Assembly: GCA_963676345.2 (NCBI GenBank)
Contig: CAXXTS010000002.1
Location: 310,001 to 374,000, forward strand
DNA length: 64,000 nucleotides
Reading direction: 5' to 3'
Origin: G963665925 sp963676345
GTDB taxonomy: Bacteria; Bacillota; Clostridia; Peptostreptococcales; Acidaminobacteraceae
Shown piece after piece: positions 31,464 through 40,812 of this stretch (positions are counted from its first letter, which is position 1; the number at the start of each line of letters is the position of its first letter). The notes beneath the pieces were generated by a model that saw nothing but the letters and a program-made list of their open reading frames with translations, was not told the origin of the DNA and made no database searches. A program made the translations under genes and the position numbers.

Positions 31464-32798
31464 TCAGCCACGTTCATCGGCAACAAGAGAAGACAGTGAA
31501 AAACCATCATTCAAGTCCGAAATAACCGCATTAAAACCTGCACGCGTGAACACACCTGCTAATTTTTCATTGTAAACAAATAGGCCTGTGATGTGGTTGA
31601 ACTTTTCAATTTCAATCTGTCCATCTCTGCTTACATGAATGTTATCTGTAACAGACTTGGGACAAAACGTCTGGATAATATAGCCTTGCTCAGCACACTC
31701 TTTCAAGCGCTTTAGCCACGCGTCAGCATCAAACTCCTTGCCGGCATAGACCCCTTTTGAAGCGTAGTAGTCAATAGGTTTTATGATGTAATTATCCTTA
31801 TCACGCACATATGTATCGAGGTCATCATTCTTACTCAATGCTCTGGTAAAAGGAATATGTGCATCAATATAAGCCCGCTCTTTATCATTAAAATATGCCC
31901 TTACCTCCGGATGATGTAAGGCTTCAAAGTACTTTTTGGTATGCACAACCTGAGAGCGAATTGACCCGATAATGCAGGTTTTATTGGCAAGAATTCCATT
32001 AATCAGCGGGGTCAGTTGCTCATAATGATCCATCATATCTCGCGTAACCAATCTGCGATAAATGATATCGATTTTTTCATTTTCATAATACAAATGCCCG
32101 CCCTCTTCACTTATTGCATCCGGGCTAATGATTTTACATCGAAATCCATTTTCTATAAAAACAGATTGAAAAGCTTTAAACTCATGCGGCGACCCTTTTG
32201 ACATAAAATCCATAATAGCTACCATTGGGGTCTGTGACCGCCGACCGCCATTCTCAACAAATTTGTCATAAAGTGCTTTAACTTCGTCAACCCAAGACTG
32301 GTAAAGCTCATATCTGCGTACTGTATGCGTTTTCTTGAAAGCATCCATTACAAGTGTTGATGAGAGCACATCTGAAAGCGGTGTTTCCTCATTCATTGCT
32401 GAGGTTCCATCTGTATTGAGTTCACAAAACTTATAGTCCCCATTCGGATAGTAAAAAAAGTCAAACCGCCCCATGGGAACATTGCACTTGAACCTAGGCT
32501 CCAGTTCAATCAGTGCTTCAAGTTCCTTTGGGAAGTCCCAGATTGGGCGCACATGCGGGTGTTTCAAATAAATGTCTATAGACTTATTAACTATGTGGAA
32601 TATATCTTCTGTGATTTTTTCAAATCGCTTAATGTCTTCACTGGAATAAACCGCTGGAAAATACAAAAACGGAAGCTGTTTGCCCTTGTATACCGCATTT
32701 GAATTGCCAACAGCCTCATAGGCTTTCTGATAGTCTTTTTCTACAGCTTCTTTGTTCTCTTCTACTATTTGAACCAGTTTCTTGCTGTACTTAAACAT
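31464..32798 (-). CDS. ATP-grasp peptide ligase, glutathionylspermidine-synthase-like
   Basis: 444 residues from ATG 32798 (AGGGAGG upstream). The N-terminal half has GRFDFFYYPNGDYKFCELNTDGTSAMNE, in pieces at about 110-140. The second half carries the ATP-grasp lysines and metal residues in DNYIIKPIDYYASKGVY and VSRDGQIEIEKFNHITGLFVYN. The order of elements fits circularly permuted ATP-grasp enzymes of the glutathionylspermidine synthase type, which ligate an amine or amino acid to a peptide carboxylate. It overlaps the gamma-glutamylcysteine-ligase-like gene by 8 bases, so it probably acts on that product, possibly making glutathione by a non-orthologous route. The substrate is inferred. 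Confidence 0.75.
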   Translation of the reverse strand: MFKYSKKLVQIVEENKEAVEKDYQKAYEAVGNSNAVYKGKQLPFLYFPAVYSSEDIKRFEKITEDIFHIVNKSIDIYLKHPHVRPIWDFPKELEALIELEPRFKCNVPMGRFDFFYYPNGDYKFCELNTDGTSAMNEETPLSDVLSSTLVMDAFKKTHTVRRYELYQSWVDEVKALYDKFVENGGRRSQTPMVAIMDFMSKGSPHEFKAFQSVFIENGFRCKIISPDAISEEGGHLYYENEKIDIIYRRLVTRDMMDHYEQLTPLINGILANKTCIIGSIRSQVVHTKKYFEALHHPEVRAYFNDKERAYIDAHIPFTRALSKNDDLDTYVRDKDNYIIKPIDYYASKGVYAGKEFDADAWLKRLKECAEQGYIIQTFCPKSVTDNIHVSRDGQIEIEKFNHITGLFVYNEKLAGVFTRAGFNAVISDLNDGFSLSSLVADERG

Positions 32799-34086
32799 AT
32801 AAACCTCCCTGAATAATTGATTCTTTAAACTTATTCGGATGCGCTTCAAGTTGTTTTCTCAAAAACTGAGTATAAGATCCATGCGCATCTATCCACCCAT
32901 AAGCACTGCGGAGTATATTCGCTTCTTCAGGTGTTAGCGTATTGCACGCATCCTCGATGAGGGTTTCTATAAAAATACTGCACGAAATGGACTCTCCCAT
33001 ACACTTAAAGTCAAAATCCTGCACCTCTTTAATACATGCGTTAAGTGTATAAAAATCCGCATCACACATTCTTAAAGACGCTTCATAGTACTTATCAAGA
33101 ACCTCAGGTGCATAAAATATGCCCTTGACGATTGCAGGAAGTGCCAAACTCAAGGCTGGCGGCAAGGCATCCGCCACACGCAATTCTAAAATTTGCTTTA
33201 ACCGGACATCCGGGAAGACCATCGACGTGGCGTGAATGAGCTGCTCTTTTGTAAGAGGCGACTCTTTGTCAAGGGCTCCAACCGTTTGTCCCCCTGTCAA
33301 ATACACGCTTCCATCCTTACCAGGCATAAAAATGGGCTCAGATCCCACAACGTACTCAGCATACGCTCTATAGCCAAATGTCGAGTCAAAGACTCCCTTT
33401 GGCATCTTAGTGCGTGTCCTGTCCGTGTGATCCCATATATGTGACCTCAATCCATTTTCATGATAGACTTGTCCTTCAAATACAGGCCCACCATCAAATA
33501 TTCGACTCAAAAATGGGGTTAGGTAGTAGGCCACTCTATATTTTTTTATGAAGTCCTTTTCGTTTTCATAGTCTATAGAAACCTGTGTTGATGCGGTTCC
33601 TTTCATCATATTCCTTGAAAGGGTTCCTCTGTCCTCAAAATAATCATACATCATTCGGTATCTTTCTTTTGGAAGCAGCGGAAGCGCATCAATTTTACTC
33701 GCTGGATGATACCCAATCGAAATCAGCTTTTGCTTATCCTTTAACACCGAATCAATTTCTTTTAAAATGGACATGTACTCACATTTTATGTCCCCAACGT
33801 TTTGAAGTGCTCGAATACTTATTTCAAATTGACCACCGGGTTCAAATGAGATGGCATTGCCTTCTTTTGAAAGGCTCAGCACATATCCATTTTCAACATA
33901 GTCTACATGCCACCCAAGAGCTTCAAGCGCGCTTGCAATATCTCGCTGACCGCCTTCTTCAAAATAACTGTAGCTTCTTAATGTGTCCTTATCAATTAAG
34001 AAATGTTCAAATTCAACCCCTAGGTACTGGCCCTTCTTTTCACCAGCCTTAAAAAAGTCTGTTAATTTTTCTACACTGTGCTTCAT
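32791..34086 (-). CDS. Glutamate-cysteine ligase family protein (GCS2-like)
   Basis: 431 residues. The start GEKKGQYLGVEFEHFLID contains the Gly-X-Glu-X-Glu ATP/metal motif of the GCS2 superfamily; further landmarks are FEPGGQFEISIRAL (about 79-92), GTASTQVSIDYENE (about 163-176) and ILELRVADALPP. These enzymes join glutamate and cysteine through the gamma carboxyl, the first step of glutathione synthesis. The fold and motifs are closest to the plant/EgtA-like branch. It is followed, with an 8-base overlap, by the ATP-grasp ligase. Low-molecular thiol or gamma-glutamyl peptide synthesis is the likely role; the acceptor amino acid is not proven. Confidence 0.8.
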   Translation of the reverse strand: MKHSVEKLTDFFKAGEKKGQYLGVEFEHFLIDKDTLRSYSYFEEGGQRDIASALEALGWHVDYVENGYVLSLSKEGNAISFEPGGQFEISIRALQNVGDIKCEYMSILKEIDSVLKDKQKLISIGYHPASKIDALPLLPKERYRMMYDYFEDRGTLSRNMMKGTASTQVSIDYENEKDFIKKYRVAYYLTPFLSRIFDGGPVFEGQVYHENGLRSHIWDHTDRTRTKMPKGVFDSTFGYRAYAEYVVGSEPIFMPGKDGSVYLTGGQTVGALDKESPLTKEQLIHATSMVFPDVRLKQILELRVADALPPALSLALPAIVKGIFYAPEVLDKYYEASLRMCDADFYTLNACIKEVQDFDFKCMGESISCSIFIETLIEDACNTLTPEEANILRSAYGWIDAHGSYTQFLRKQLEAHPNKFKESIIQGGLYV

Positions 34087-34306
34087 AGTTAATCCCTTCT
34101 CATAAACAATATATTATAGGGTTAAAGAAATTATACCAAACCAGTGTATGAATTCAAGTTTGATATTTCGAGTATTAAATAGCTTATGTGCATGTTATCG
34201 TTCATTTTACAACTTGGAGCGAACTCTAGGTCAAGGGGGAATTTTTTTTTATTTTTTAAACCACCTTGTAAAAGAGCATTTTAAAACTTGTAAATTTGCA
34301 AATTAA
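34087..34306. other. Intergenic stretch between the GCS-like gene and the GGDEF-EAL gene
   Basis: AT-rich, no gene seen. It should contain the promoter for the thiol operon (minus strand). A run GAATTTTTTTTTATTTTTTAAA lies near 34240-34260 in two blocks. Confidence 0.4.
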
Positions 34307-34332
34307 ATGGGCGACTATACCTAGTCACCCAT
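34307..34332 (-). terminator. Hairpin after the GGDEF-EAL gene
   Basis: ATGGGCGACTA pairs with TAGTCACCCAT with one C-A (G-U on the minus strand) position. TTTAATTTG follows on the minus strand, 59 bases past the GGDEF-EAL stop. Confidence 0.6.
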
Positions 34333-34390
34333 AGTATTCTTCACACACTCTTTTAAGCAGACTAATCAATTCAGGACTCACCATGGCAGG

Positions 34391-37300
34391 CTACATACGC
34401 GCCTTAAAAACAGACTCCATATCCTCAGCACTCATTGGTTTATAATAGAAATATCCCTGAACCTCATCACACGCTTCTCTTTTTAAAAAGGTCATCTGAT
34501 TTTCTACTTCAACGCCTTCAGCAATGACCTCTAGACTTAGGTTTTTCGCCAAACTTATAATCGTTCGTATGATTGCTTTGTCCTTATCTCCCATTTCAAT
34601 TCCATCAACAAACTTTTTATCAATTTTCAACTTATCAATTGGAAGTTCTTTAATGCGTGCAAGCGATGAATAATAGGTGCCAAAATCGTCTATGGATATC
34701 TTAATACCTTCATTGCGTATTTCACTCATTAAATGAACCACATCAAAGGCCTCATTCATAGTGGTACTCTCTGTTATTTCTACTTCAACATATTTAGAAT
34801 CAATTTCGGTTTCAGCTAGAATTTGACGAACCTTTTCAATAAAATCCCCACTTTGAAGTTGTATAGCCGACACATTCACCGCCATTGTAACAGGCGGATA
34901 TCCCTTAAGCTGCCACGCTTTGTTTTGAAGACATGCATTTCTTAGAACCCATTCTCCCAGTTTATTTATGACCCCAATTTGCTCGGCAATCGGAATAAAT
35001 AGTGCTGGGGAAACAGGGCCTAACTGCGGATGGTTCCACCGCAACAAAGCTTCTAGTCCAGTGATTTTATTTGCTTTAAGTTCGATTTGCGGCTGATAAT
35101 GAATAGAAAACTCATTGCGCTCCAGCGCGTCATAGAGACTGTTCATAATTTCAACCTTATACTGGGTCTCTTCTTTGAGCCCTTGGGTACAAATCACATA
35201 TTGGTTCTTACCATTTTCCTTGGCTTTATACATAGCACTGTCCGCATTTCTAAGAAGCGCTTCACTATTTTCGCCATCTTCAGGGTATACTGCAGCCCCT
35301 ATACTGCTTGTTAAATTGAATGTCTGCCCATGTAAAACAACTGGACCTTGCAGAGCCATGGCGACCTTTTGAGTCACTACGTGAATGCCCTCTTCCTCAG
35401 AAAGCTGGTTAAACAAAATTACAAATTCATCCCCACCAAAGCGCGACAGGGTATCTGAGGCTCGTATTACACTCTGAATCCTTTTGGCAACCACTTTAAG
35501 AAGGGCGTCTCCACCATCATGCCCTAGGGTGTCATTAACTGACTTAAATGAATCCAAGTCTACAAGAACCACGCCTAATGACTTCCTATTACGGTTGGCT
35601 AGGGTCAGAGCCTGTGTCATTCTATCTTTTAATAGCAAGCGATTCGGAAGCCCTGTGAGGTAATCATGATAGGCCAAATACCAAATTTCCTCTTCAGCAT
35701 TTACCTTCATCAGTGCGTCGCTAAAAATATTGGCAATGATTCTAATGACGCTGATTTCTTCACTTTTCCAAACTGTATTTTCAGTGATAGAAGAAAACAC
35801 TAGAAGCGTTGTTGTATCTTTTTTTTCGAACAGCGGTATAACAAGAAATGCCTCTACATTTTCTTTCTCCAGCCAAGCTTTTAATTTAGGTGCATTAATT
35901 TTAAAAGCGTCAAAATCAGGGATATAGATATATTCATTATAAACAAGCATATCCAAAAACTGTGCGATATCATCCTCTTCATAGGTATAGCTCGACGCTG
36001 AATCCAGCATATCTTTGTCTATGTCCCAAACGCGGGTTGAATTTACACTTTTCTTTTCCTTGTTTATATGGACAATATTGATTCGATCAACTCCATAGAG
36101 TTTTCCCAAAATACGTAAAACCCAACGCATTTTTTCATGAATGTTCGATTCACTGGCATTGATGAAAACCGAGGATACCTCTGATATAAAACGTTGTATA
36201 TTGAGCTGGTCTGCATTGGCTTTAAGCCTGTTGATGTATATATTATTGATATAAAAAGCCACATTTATTGTTATAACCAAAATGCCTATTCTACCTATAT
36301 AATCCCCTGCATCTAGAATCAGATGCACTTCTGGCTTTAATATCCAAATAAGCAATTGAGTCGAAATAATAGATACAGACACTACATACAGAATAATCCG
36401 TCTGTTAAAGACCATCATAACGGTTATAAACAGAAATGAAATCGACCAAACTGTAATGCTTCCAAATTCAATAAATAATAGAATTATCGTTGGAATAGAT
36501 ACAAAAATAATCAAAACAAGAAAAAAATCTTTGACCCTATTGTCTAGGACAGATACCTTTAATATGCGCACGAGTACCCCCAGCGCTATGATAAATAGAC
36601 CTGTGAGCAGGGGGATTACAAATGCTCTATGATACAAATACTGAACAATATAACCAATAAATCCACCTGCAATAATCACATTGGAAATATTCGTGTACAT
36701 CTTTTCGCGAGCCGCAGAAGTTAAAACTAAATCAGCTTCTGAAAAATGATCGGGTTTCATTAAGTTGTATCTTATAATTAAAAAAAACATTGCAATGACT
36801 GGAATCAACATTAAGGTGGGCCCAACTTGTGGAATAGGACTTGATAAAATGGCTGGCAGAATAATATCCGTAAAAGATCCTATAATAAAAGCAGTTAGAA
36901 AAGCGTATATTATATATGCAACTTGCTTCTTGATGCTCTCTAATTGAGACCGTCTTCCATATTTCCATATAATATAGAGTCCCACCCCCATATAGACTAT
37001 ATAGTACATATTAAAAAAAGTGTCCCACAGATTATTTGTCGTTAAGTTTTGCCAACCCAGTTTTGTTTGGACTAAATTATACTGTTGTGGTGCCATGGTG
37101 CCAGATAAGGAAAATATGAACACAGTCAGTAGCGCTGGAATATAAAGCGCAGTTCTTTGACGCCAGCTGCTTAAGTACTTGCCCTTCATACTAAACGCCA
37201 GGGTGTAGTGGAGAAATAGAGCATACACACTGCCCCATCCCAGTGCGGCTATCCGTCTCCACATTAAGCTTGTTTCTAGCGTAGCTGCATTTATAGACAT

Positions 37301-37459
37301 AAAAAAACCCATACTCCAAACACTTAGCGCAATACACATTGCAAAGAATACGCGATTTAGCTCGGACTTTATGTCCATTCTTACACAGTAACCACCCAGC
37401 GTTAAAGCTATGATGGCTGTATAATAAAAACTCACCCTCAATAACTCGATAGTATTCAA
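34391..37459 (-). CDS. Membrane-bound GGDEF-EAL cyclic-di-GMP enzyme with GAF domain
   Basis: 1022 residues. The N terminus is a seven-helix module of the histidine-kinase 7TM type (about 1-235), followed by a second set of about six helices (250-400) and a GAF-like domain (about 420-590). The GGDEF domain has an intact RFGGDEF and a product-inhibition RASD five residues before it, so it should make cyclic-di-GMP. The EAL domain has EALLRW, EITES, IDDFGT, LKIDKKFV, EGVE and QGYFYYKP, so it should also be able to degrade it. TTG start (GGGGG 7 bases before), 25 bases after the hemerythrin gene, in one operon. Confidence 0.93.
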   Translation of the reverse strand: MNTIELLRVSFYYTAIIALTLGGYCVRMDIKSELNRVFFAMCIALSVWSMGFFMSINAATLETSLMWRRIAALGWGSVYALFLHYTLAFSMKGKYLSSWRQRTALYIPALLTVFIFSLSGTMAPQQYNLVQTKLGWQNLTTNNLWDTFFNMYYIVYMGVGLYIIWKYGRRSQLESIKKQVAYIIYAFLTAFIIGSFTDIILPAILSSPIPQVGPTLMLIPVIAMFFLIIRYNLMKPDHFSEADLVLTSAAREKMYTNISNVIIAGGFIGYIVQYLYHRAFVIPLLTGLFIIALGVLVRILKVSVLDNRVKDFFLVLIIFVSIPTIILLFIEFGSITVWSISFLFITVMMVFNRRIILYVVSVSIISTQLLIWILKPEVHLILDAGDYIGRIGILVITINVAFYINNIYINRLKANADQLNIQRFISEVSSVFINASESNIHEKMRWVLRILGKLYGVDRINIVHINKEKKSVNSTRVWDIDKDMLDSASSYTYEEDDIAQFLDMLVYNEYIYIPDFDAFKINAPKLKAWLEKENVEAFLVIPLFEKKDTTTLLVFSSITENTVWKSEEISVIRIIANIFSDALMKVNAEEEIWYLAYHDYLTGLPNRLLLKDRMTQALTLANRNRKSLGVVLVDLDSFKSVNDTLGHDGGDALLKVVAKRIQSVIRASDTLSRFGGDEFVILFNQLSEEEGIHVVTQKVAMALQGPVVLHGQTFNLTSSIGAAVYPEDGENSEALLRNADSAMYKAKENGKNQYVICTQGLKEETQYKVEIMNSLYDALERNEFSIHYQPQIELKANKITGLEALLRWNHPQLGPVSPALFIPIAEQIGVINKLGEWVLRNACLQNKAWQLKGYPPVTMAVNVSAIQLQSGDFIEKVRQILAETEIDSKYVEVEITESTTMNEAFDVVHLMSEIRNEGIKISIDDFGTYYSSLARIKELPIDKLKIDKKFVDGIEMGDKDKAIIRTIISLAKNLSLEVIAEGVEVENQMTFLKREACDEVQGYFYYKPMSAEDMESVFKARM

Positions 37460-37484
37460 ACGCTACCCCCATTTACCCCTAAAA

Positions 37485-37901
37485 TCAATAGACGCCTTTG
37501 CTATTTAAGAACGACTTATATTTCATATCTACATTCAAGGTATGGTCGGAGATCCAGTAGTTAATAAAGCCAATCAACATTCTTATCTTTTCTGGATTTG
37601 TATAAATAGTCTCATCGCATTCTATTTCCTGAATACGATCAATAAACTTTTGGTGTTCTTTTTTATGAATCTCGTATGCACTATAACCATATCTGTACAA
37701 TAAATCTTCTTCATATGAAAAATGCTGGGCAACGTAATGCTTGATATCCTCCAGAATTTCATGCATTTCATCTTCAAAATCAATTTTTGAGCTCACAGGC
37801 TCAAGAATACTGAGCTTTGCACTGATTTCAAACAACTTTTTATGCTGTGCATCGATCTCGCGAATATTGCAGCTGAAACTGCTCTTCCACCTTAAAGACA
37901 T
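37485..37901 (-). CDS. Bacteriohemerythrin
   Basis: 138 residues, a four-helix non-heme diiron O2-binding protein. The ligand pattern is complete: W...F (RWKSSFS), H20 in DAQHKKLF, H-X3-E in QHFSYEE, H-X3-H in HKKEHQ, and H-X4-D in DHTLNVD. It reversibly binds oxygen, or senses it. It is the first gene of an operon with the GGDEF-EAL enzyme, which suggests oxygen-dependent cyclic-di-GMP signalling in an anaerobe. ATG with GGAAGGTG upstream. Confidence 0.93.
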   Translation of the reverse strand: MSLRWKSSFSCNIREIDAQHKKLFEISAKLSILEPVSSKIDFEDEMHEILEDIKHYVAQHFSYEEDLLYRYGYSAYEIHKKEHQKFIDRIQEIECDETIYTNPEKIRMLIGFINYWISDHTLNVDMKYKSFLNSKGVY

Positions 37902-38066
37902 AAGCCTTCACCTTCCTGATATCCAGACATACAACGCCCCGTATGTCATTTATACCCATAAGACCTTATAGACTTACACAATTTCACTATAATTGCAGAC
38001 AACTTCTACTTCCCATTATGCCGATTGCACCGCGTATATACGCAAAAGACCCCTTATTTCTATATT

Positions 38067-38106
38067 GCCGCCTAAAAGTTACATTCCGTATAACTTTTTA
38101 GACGGC
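38067..38106 (-). terminator. Imperfect hairpin between hemerythrin and the EamA gene
   Basis: GCCGCCTAAAAGTTAC pairs with GTATAACTTTTTAGACGGC with one mismatch and a bulged A. It lies 73 bases after the EamA stop; the T run on the minus strand is poor. CGCAAAAGA at 38041 recalls the hairpin elements at 6 and 8 kb, but the rest does not match. Confidence 0.45.
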
Positions 38107-38178
38107 GATACAGAACTTAAGTGGGTCCATAGATTTCTTGCAGCGCCTTCAAAGTATATCAAAGGACTTTTTAACCAT

Positions 38179-39102
38179 TTACTGTTGATGAGCCGACTGA
38201 CTGGATGTACTCGGTATACGTCTTAAGTTTAGCACCACAATCGAAAGAACAATGAGTGTAATCCCAATCACATTATAAACGGTCAGCTTTTCATGGAAAA
38301 CAAAAACGCCAACCAAGGTTGCCACAAGCGGCTCGACAAACGTCAGTACAGACGCCTTACCAACCTCCATACATTCAAGGCCCTTTGTATATAGTAGAAA
38401 AGGACACAGTGTTGATATAAGTCCCAGTGCAAGTATGCTGGCTGTAATGCCCTTGCTGCTTTGAATCAGGCCAATGATTTGCATGGGTCTGCTTAGAGGC
38501 AACAAGCTTAGAGTGGCAAATAAAAAAGTATAAAATGTAACCGTTAACCAGTTATATTTTCCAAGTGCAATTCGGCTAAAAATACTGTAGAGTGCATACC
38601 CTAGACCAGAACCCATGCCAACTATAGCACCGACTCCAGAAACCCGAACACTTGACCCAATGATTCCAACAGAAAAAAGCATGCCCCAAAGAGATAGGAC
38701 AAGTGCTACGAACTTTTGGCGTGTGAAGGCTTCTTTGAATACAAACCGCGACATCACAACAACTAGAGATGGCGCCGTATAAAGTAAAATAGCCGCCACT
38801 GACAAGGCATTCTTCTCAATGCTGACAAAATAGCAAATGTTAAAAAAAGCGATACTCAATATGCCTGACCCTAAAAACATCCAAATGTCTTTCCATTGAA
38901 TATAAAACCTTTTAATGTCAAAAATACAGATCATCACAACCATCGATACTGCCGTAACAAAGGAACGCAGCATGCTGATCTGTATCGATGTCAGGTGATG
39001 GTCTGAAAGGGTGCGTGAAAAGTATCCAATAACGCCCCAGCAAACACCAGCAATAATGATTAAAAGCATTCCAAACAGTTCCTTTTTTCTCAAATCAGTC
39101 AC
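38179..39102 (-). CDS. EamA/DMT-family transporter
   Basis: 307 residues with ten membrane helices in two EamA repeats. The first begins GVCWGVIGYFSRTLSD; the second contains GVGAIVGMGSGLGYALYSIFSR and the terminal FVEPLVATLVGVFVFHEKLTVYNVIGI, which is highly characteristic. These proteins export amino acids or metabolites, or import them; the substrate cannot be read. I chose GTG 39102 because GGAGG lies 8-12 bases before it; the upstream extension to 39132 has no ribosome site. It starts 45 bases after the C26 peptidase and may share its transcript. Confidence 0.88.
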   Translation of the reverse strand: MTDLRKKELFGMLLIIIAGVCWGVIGYFSRTLSDHHLTSIQISMLRSFVTAVSMVVMICIFDIKRFYIQWKDIWMFLGSGILSIAFFNICYFVSIEKNALSVAAILLYTAPSLVVVMSRFVFKEAFTRQKFVALVLSLWGMLFSVGIIGSSVRVSGVGAIVGMGSGLGYALYSIFSRIALGKYNWLTVTFYTFLFATLSLLPLSRPMQIIGLIQSSKGITASILALGLISTLCPFLLYTKGLECMEVGKASVLTFVEPLVATLVGVFVFHEKLTVYNVIGITLIVLSIVVLNLRRIPSTSSQSAHQQ

Positions 39103-39146
39103 AAGATGACCTCCATCCCCCCAGTACTGCATTAGCCTTTGTAAGA

Positions 39147-39914
39147 CTAGACGGACTCTTTTTTCTTATATTTTGAAGCTTGGTCGACAAATATATCGAA
39201 AATCCGCTGATGGTCAGGATAATGTGTACTCAGCGCTTCTGGATGCCACTGAATGGCATAGGTGAATGCTGGTCTCTTATTCATTATTACAGCTTCGATA
39301 ATTCCATCCTCACTTTCAGCGACAACTTCAAGCCCTTCGCCAAGTGTCTTGATCGCCTGATGATGGAATGAGTTGGTCATTAATGTCGTACTCGTAAAGA
39401 GATCAAAAGTGTCTCTTTGCATTTTAACCCGAACGCGGTGTGAGACTTCATCCATTCTCGCGTTTAAGAGCATATGATCCTTTAAGCCGCTGGCTTTCAT
39501 GTCCTGATGCAGGGCTCCGCCCATCGCCACATTGAGCAACTGATTGCCCCTACAAATCCCCAGAACGGGAAGCTCTGTCTTTTCAAGCACATCTTTAAGC
39601 AATTCTATTTCCTGCTCATCACGCTTGGTGCAAAGGGTCCCACAATGACCTTCGACGCATTCTCCATACTTGAGTGGATTGATATCACTCCCACCTGAAA
39701 ATAAGATGCCGTCTAAGACGCCAATCAAACCTTTCAGTGTTTCACGCTTTTGATACATGGGAATCATCAGCGGAATGCCACCTGCCCGTTCAACGGCGTC
39801 AATGTAGTCTTGAGCTAAAAGATTCCAGTGTTGACCAAGGCCGCCAATATGATGCTTAGTTCCAATGGTATCATCCATTGAGTAATTTGTAGTAATGCCA
39901 ATTATCGGTTTCAT
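39147..39914 (-). CDS. Gamma-glutamyl-gamma-aminobutyrate hydrolase-like class I amidotransferase (C26)
   Basis: 255 residues with the class I glutamine-amidotransferase triad: Cys in GICRGNQLLNVAMGG (about residue 114), and His-Glu in IQWHPEAL. FSGGSDINPLKYGE and GGALHQD mark the PuuD / peptidase C26 group. Members cleave gamma-glutamyl bonds, for example in gamma-glutamyl-GABA. The presence of a possible gamma-glutamyl peptide synthesis pair 5 kb away makes a link conceivable but unproven. ATG with TAGGAGGC upstream; the EamA exporter follows. Confidence 0.9.
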   Translation of the reverse strand: MKPIIGITTNYSMDDTIGTKHHIGGLGQHWNLLAQDYIDAVERAGGIPLMIPMYQKRETLKGLIGVLDGILFSGGSDINPLKYGECVEGHCGTLCTKRDEQEIELLKDVLEKTELPVLGICRGNQLLNVAMGGALHQDMKASGLKDHMLLNARMDEVSHRVRVKMQRDTFDLFTSTTLMTNSFHHQAIKTLGEGLEVVAESEDGIIEAVIMNKRPAFTYAIQWHPEALSTHYPDHQRIFDIFVDQASKYKKKESV

Positions 39915-40125
39915 TTTTGCCTCCTAGGTGCATAGATGGAAATTTATGTATCGCCCATTTCACTTCTGAAGCAATACCGTGAAAATTGATCAAAAGTGTG
40001 TATTGAATTATTTGTAAAATATGCTTCATTATACAACATAATTGTTTTCAAGTTAAATACCTTTTCAGTCGGTTTTGTTCTTCTCTTCATCACTCTGCCC
40101 TGCCACTGGCACCCTTGAAACACAA
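39915..40125. other. Intergenic stretch, no gene seen
   Basis: AT-rich; the short open frames lack ribosome sites and family signals. It should hold the promoter for the C26/EamA pair. Confidence 0.4.
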
Positions 40126-40168
40126 ATAAAGCGTGCAATTTACCGCCCCCTTAAATCGCACACTTTAT
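40126..40168 (-). terminator. Terminator after the first PAP2 gene
   Basis: ATAAAGCGTGCAATTT pairs with AAATCGCACACTTTAT. The two mismatches on the plus strand become G-U pairs on the minus strand, where TTTGTGTTTC follows, so it works for minus-strand transcripts. Confidence 0.65.
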
Positions 40169-40260
40169 ATCAAAAATTATTTCTTTAAATTTATATCATA
40201 CACGCTTCAAATTTCTATTTGGATATTAAGAATTTAGAGCATCAAAGTCTCCATACCTCT

Positions 40261-40812
40261 TTAGCTTAGATACATAACATATTGAATAGCAAAGGGAATT
40301 CCAGCACCCACTATAACATCTGTAGGGTAATGATATCCCAAATAAACACGGGATAGTCCAACCAGTGCAGCTAAAGCAAAATACATAGGAGAAGCCACTG
40401 GCAGATACTGACTCATAACCACTGCAAAACTAAAGGCAGCACAGGTATGCCCTGAAGGGAATGAGTAAATATCTTTAGGAGGCATAAACTCAAAAAATGA
40501 ATCCGGTAAGGCATCAAACGGGCGCTTTCTTGCAAAAATGCGCTTTACAGTATGTGTAATGATTTGTCCCGTAATAACAAGTACTGCAGCATGCAGTCCC
40601 GATCCACTGTTAAAATGCTCCATAAAAACCACTATCAGAACCAGTAAGGCCATACAGTTCAATGGGTCAAACAGAATACTCACACACTTCATAATAGCAC
40701 TGAGCTTTTTACAGTGTACACGACGATTTAAAAAATAATAGGCTTGTATGTCATTCTTCTTGATGTATCCAACTAATGAGCGAATGGGAGCCTCCTTTGC
40801 ACTGGGCAGCAA
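40261..40812 (-). CDS. PAP2-family membrane phosphatase
   Basis: About 174-183 residues with five or six helices and the full lipid-phosphatase signature: KRIFARKRP (about 95-103), PSGHT (about 120) and SRVYLGYHYPTDV (about 148-160). It probably dephosphorylates a lipid such as phosphatidate, phosphatidylglycerol phosphate or undecaprenyl pyrophosphate. The start is odd. The frame opens with TTG 40812, but the only strong ribosome site (AAAGGAGG) lies inside it and points to an ATT codon at 40785, five bases after the site. No ATG fits. Confidence 0.85.
   Translation of the reverse strand: MLPSAKEAPIRSLVGYIKKNDIQAYYFLNRRVHCKKLSAIMKCVSILFDPLNCMALLVLIVVFMEHFNSGSGLHAAVLVITGQIITHTVKRIFARKRPFDALPDSFFEFMPPKDIYSFPSGHTCAAFSFAVVMSQYLPVASPMYFALAALVGLSRVYLGYHYPTDVIVGAGIPFAIQYVMYLS

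Noticed and set aside
38041..38106. Third copy of the hairpin element
   Set aside because: CGCAAAAGA and a hairpin are present, but the CGCGCC block, the TGTGC core and the 23-base perfect arms are absent.
39944..40138. 64-codon frame upstream of the C26 gene
   Set aside because: No ribosome site, and it overlaps the PAP2 terminator. The composition looks like random AT-rich DNA.
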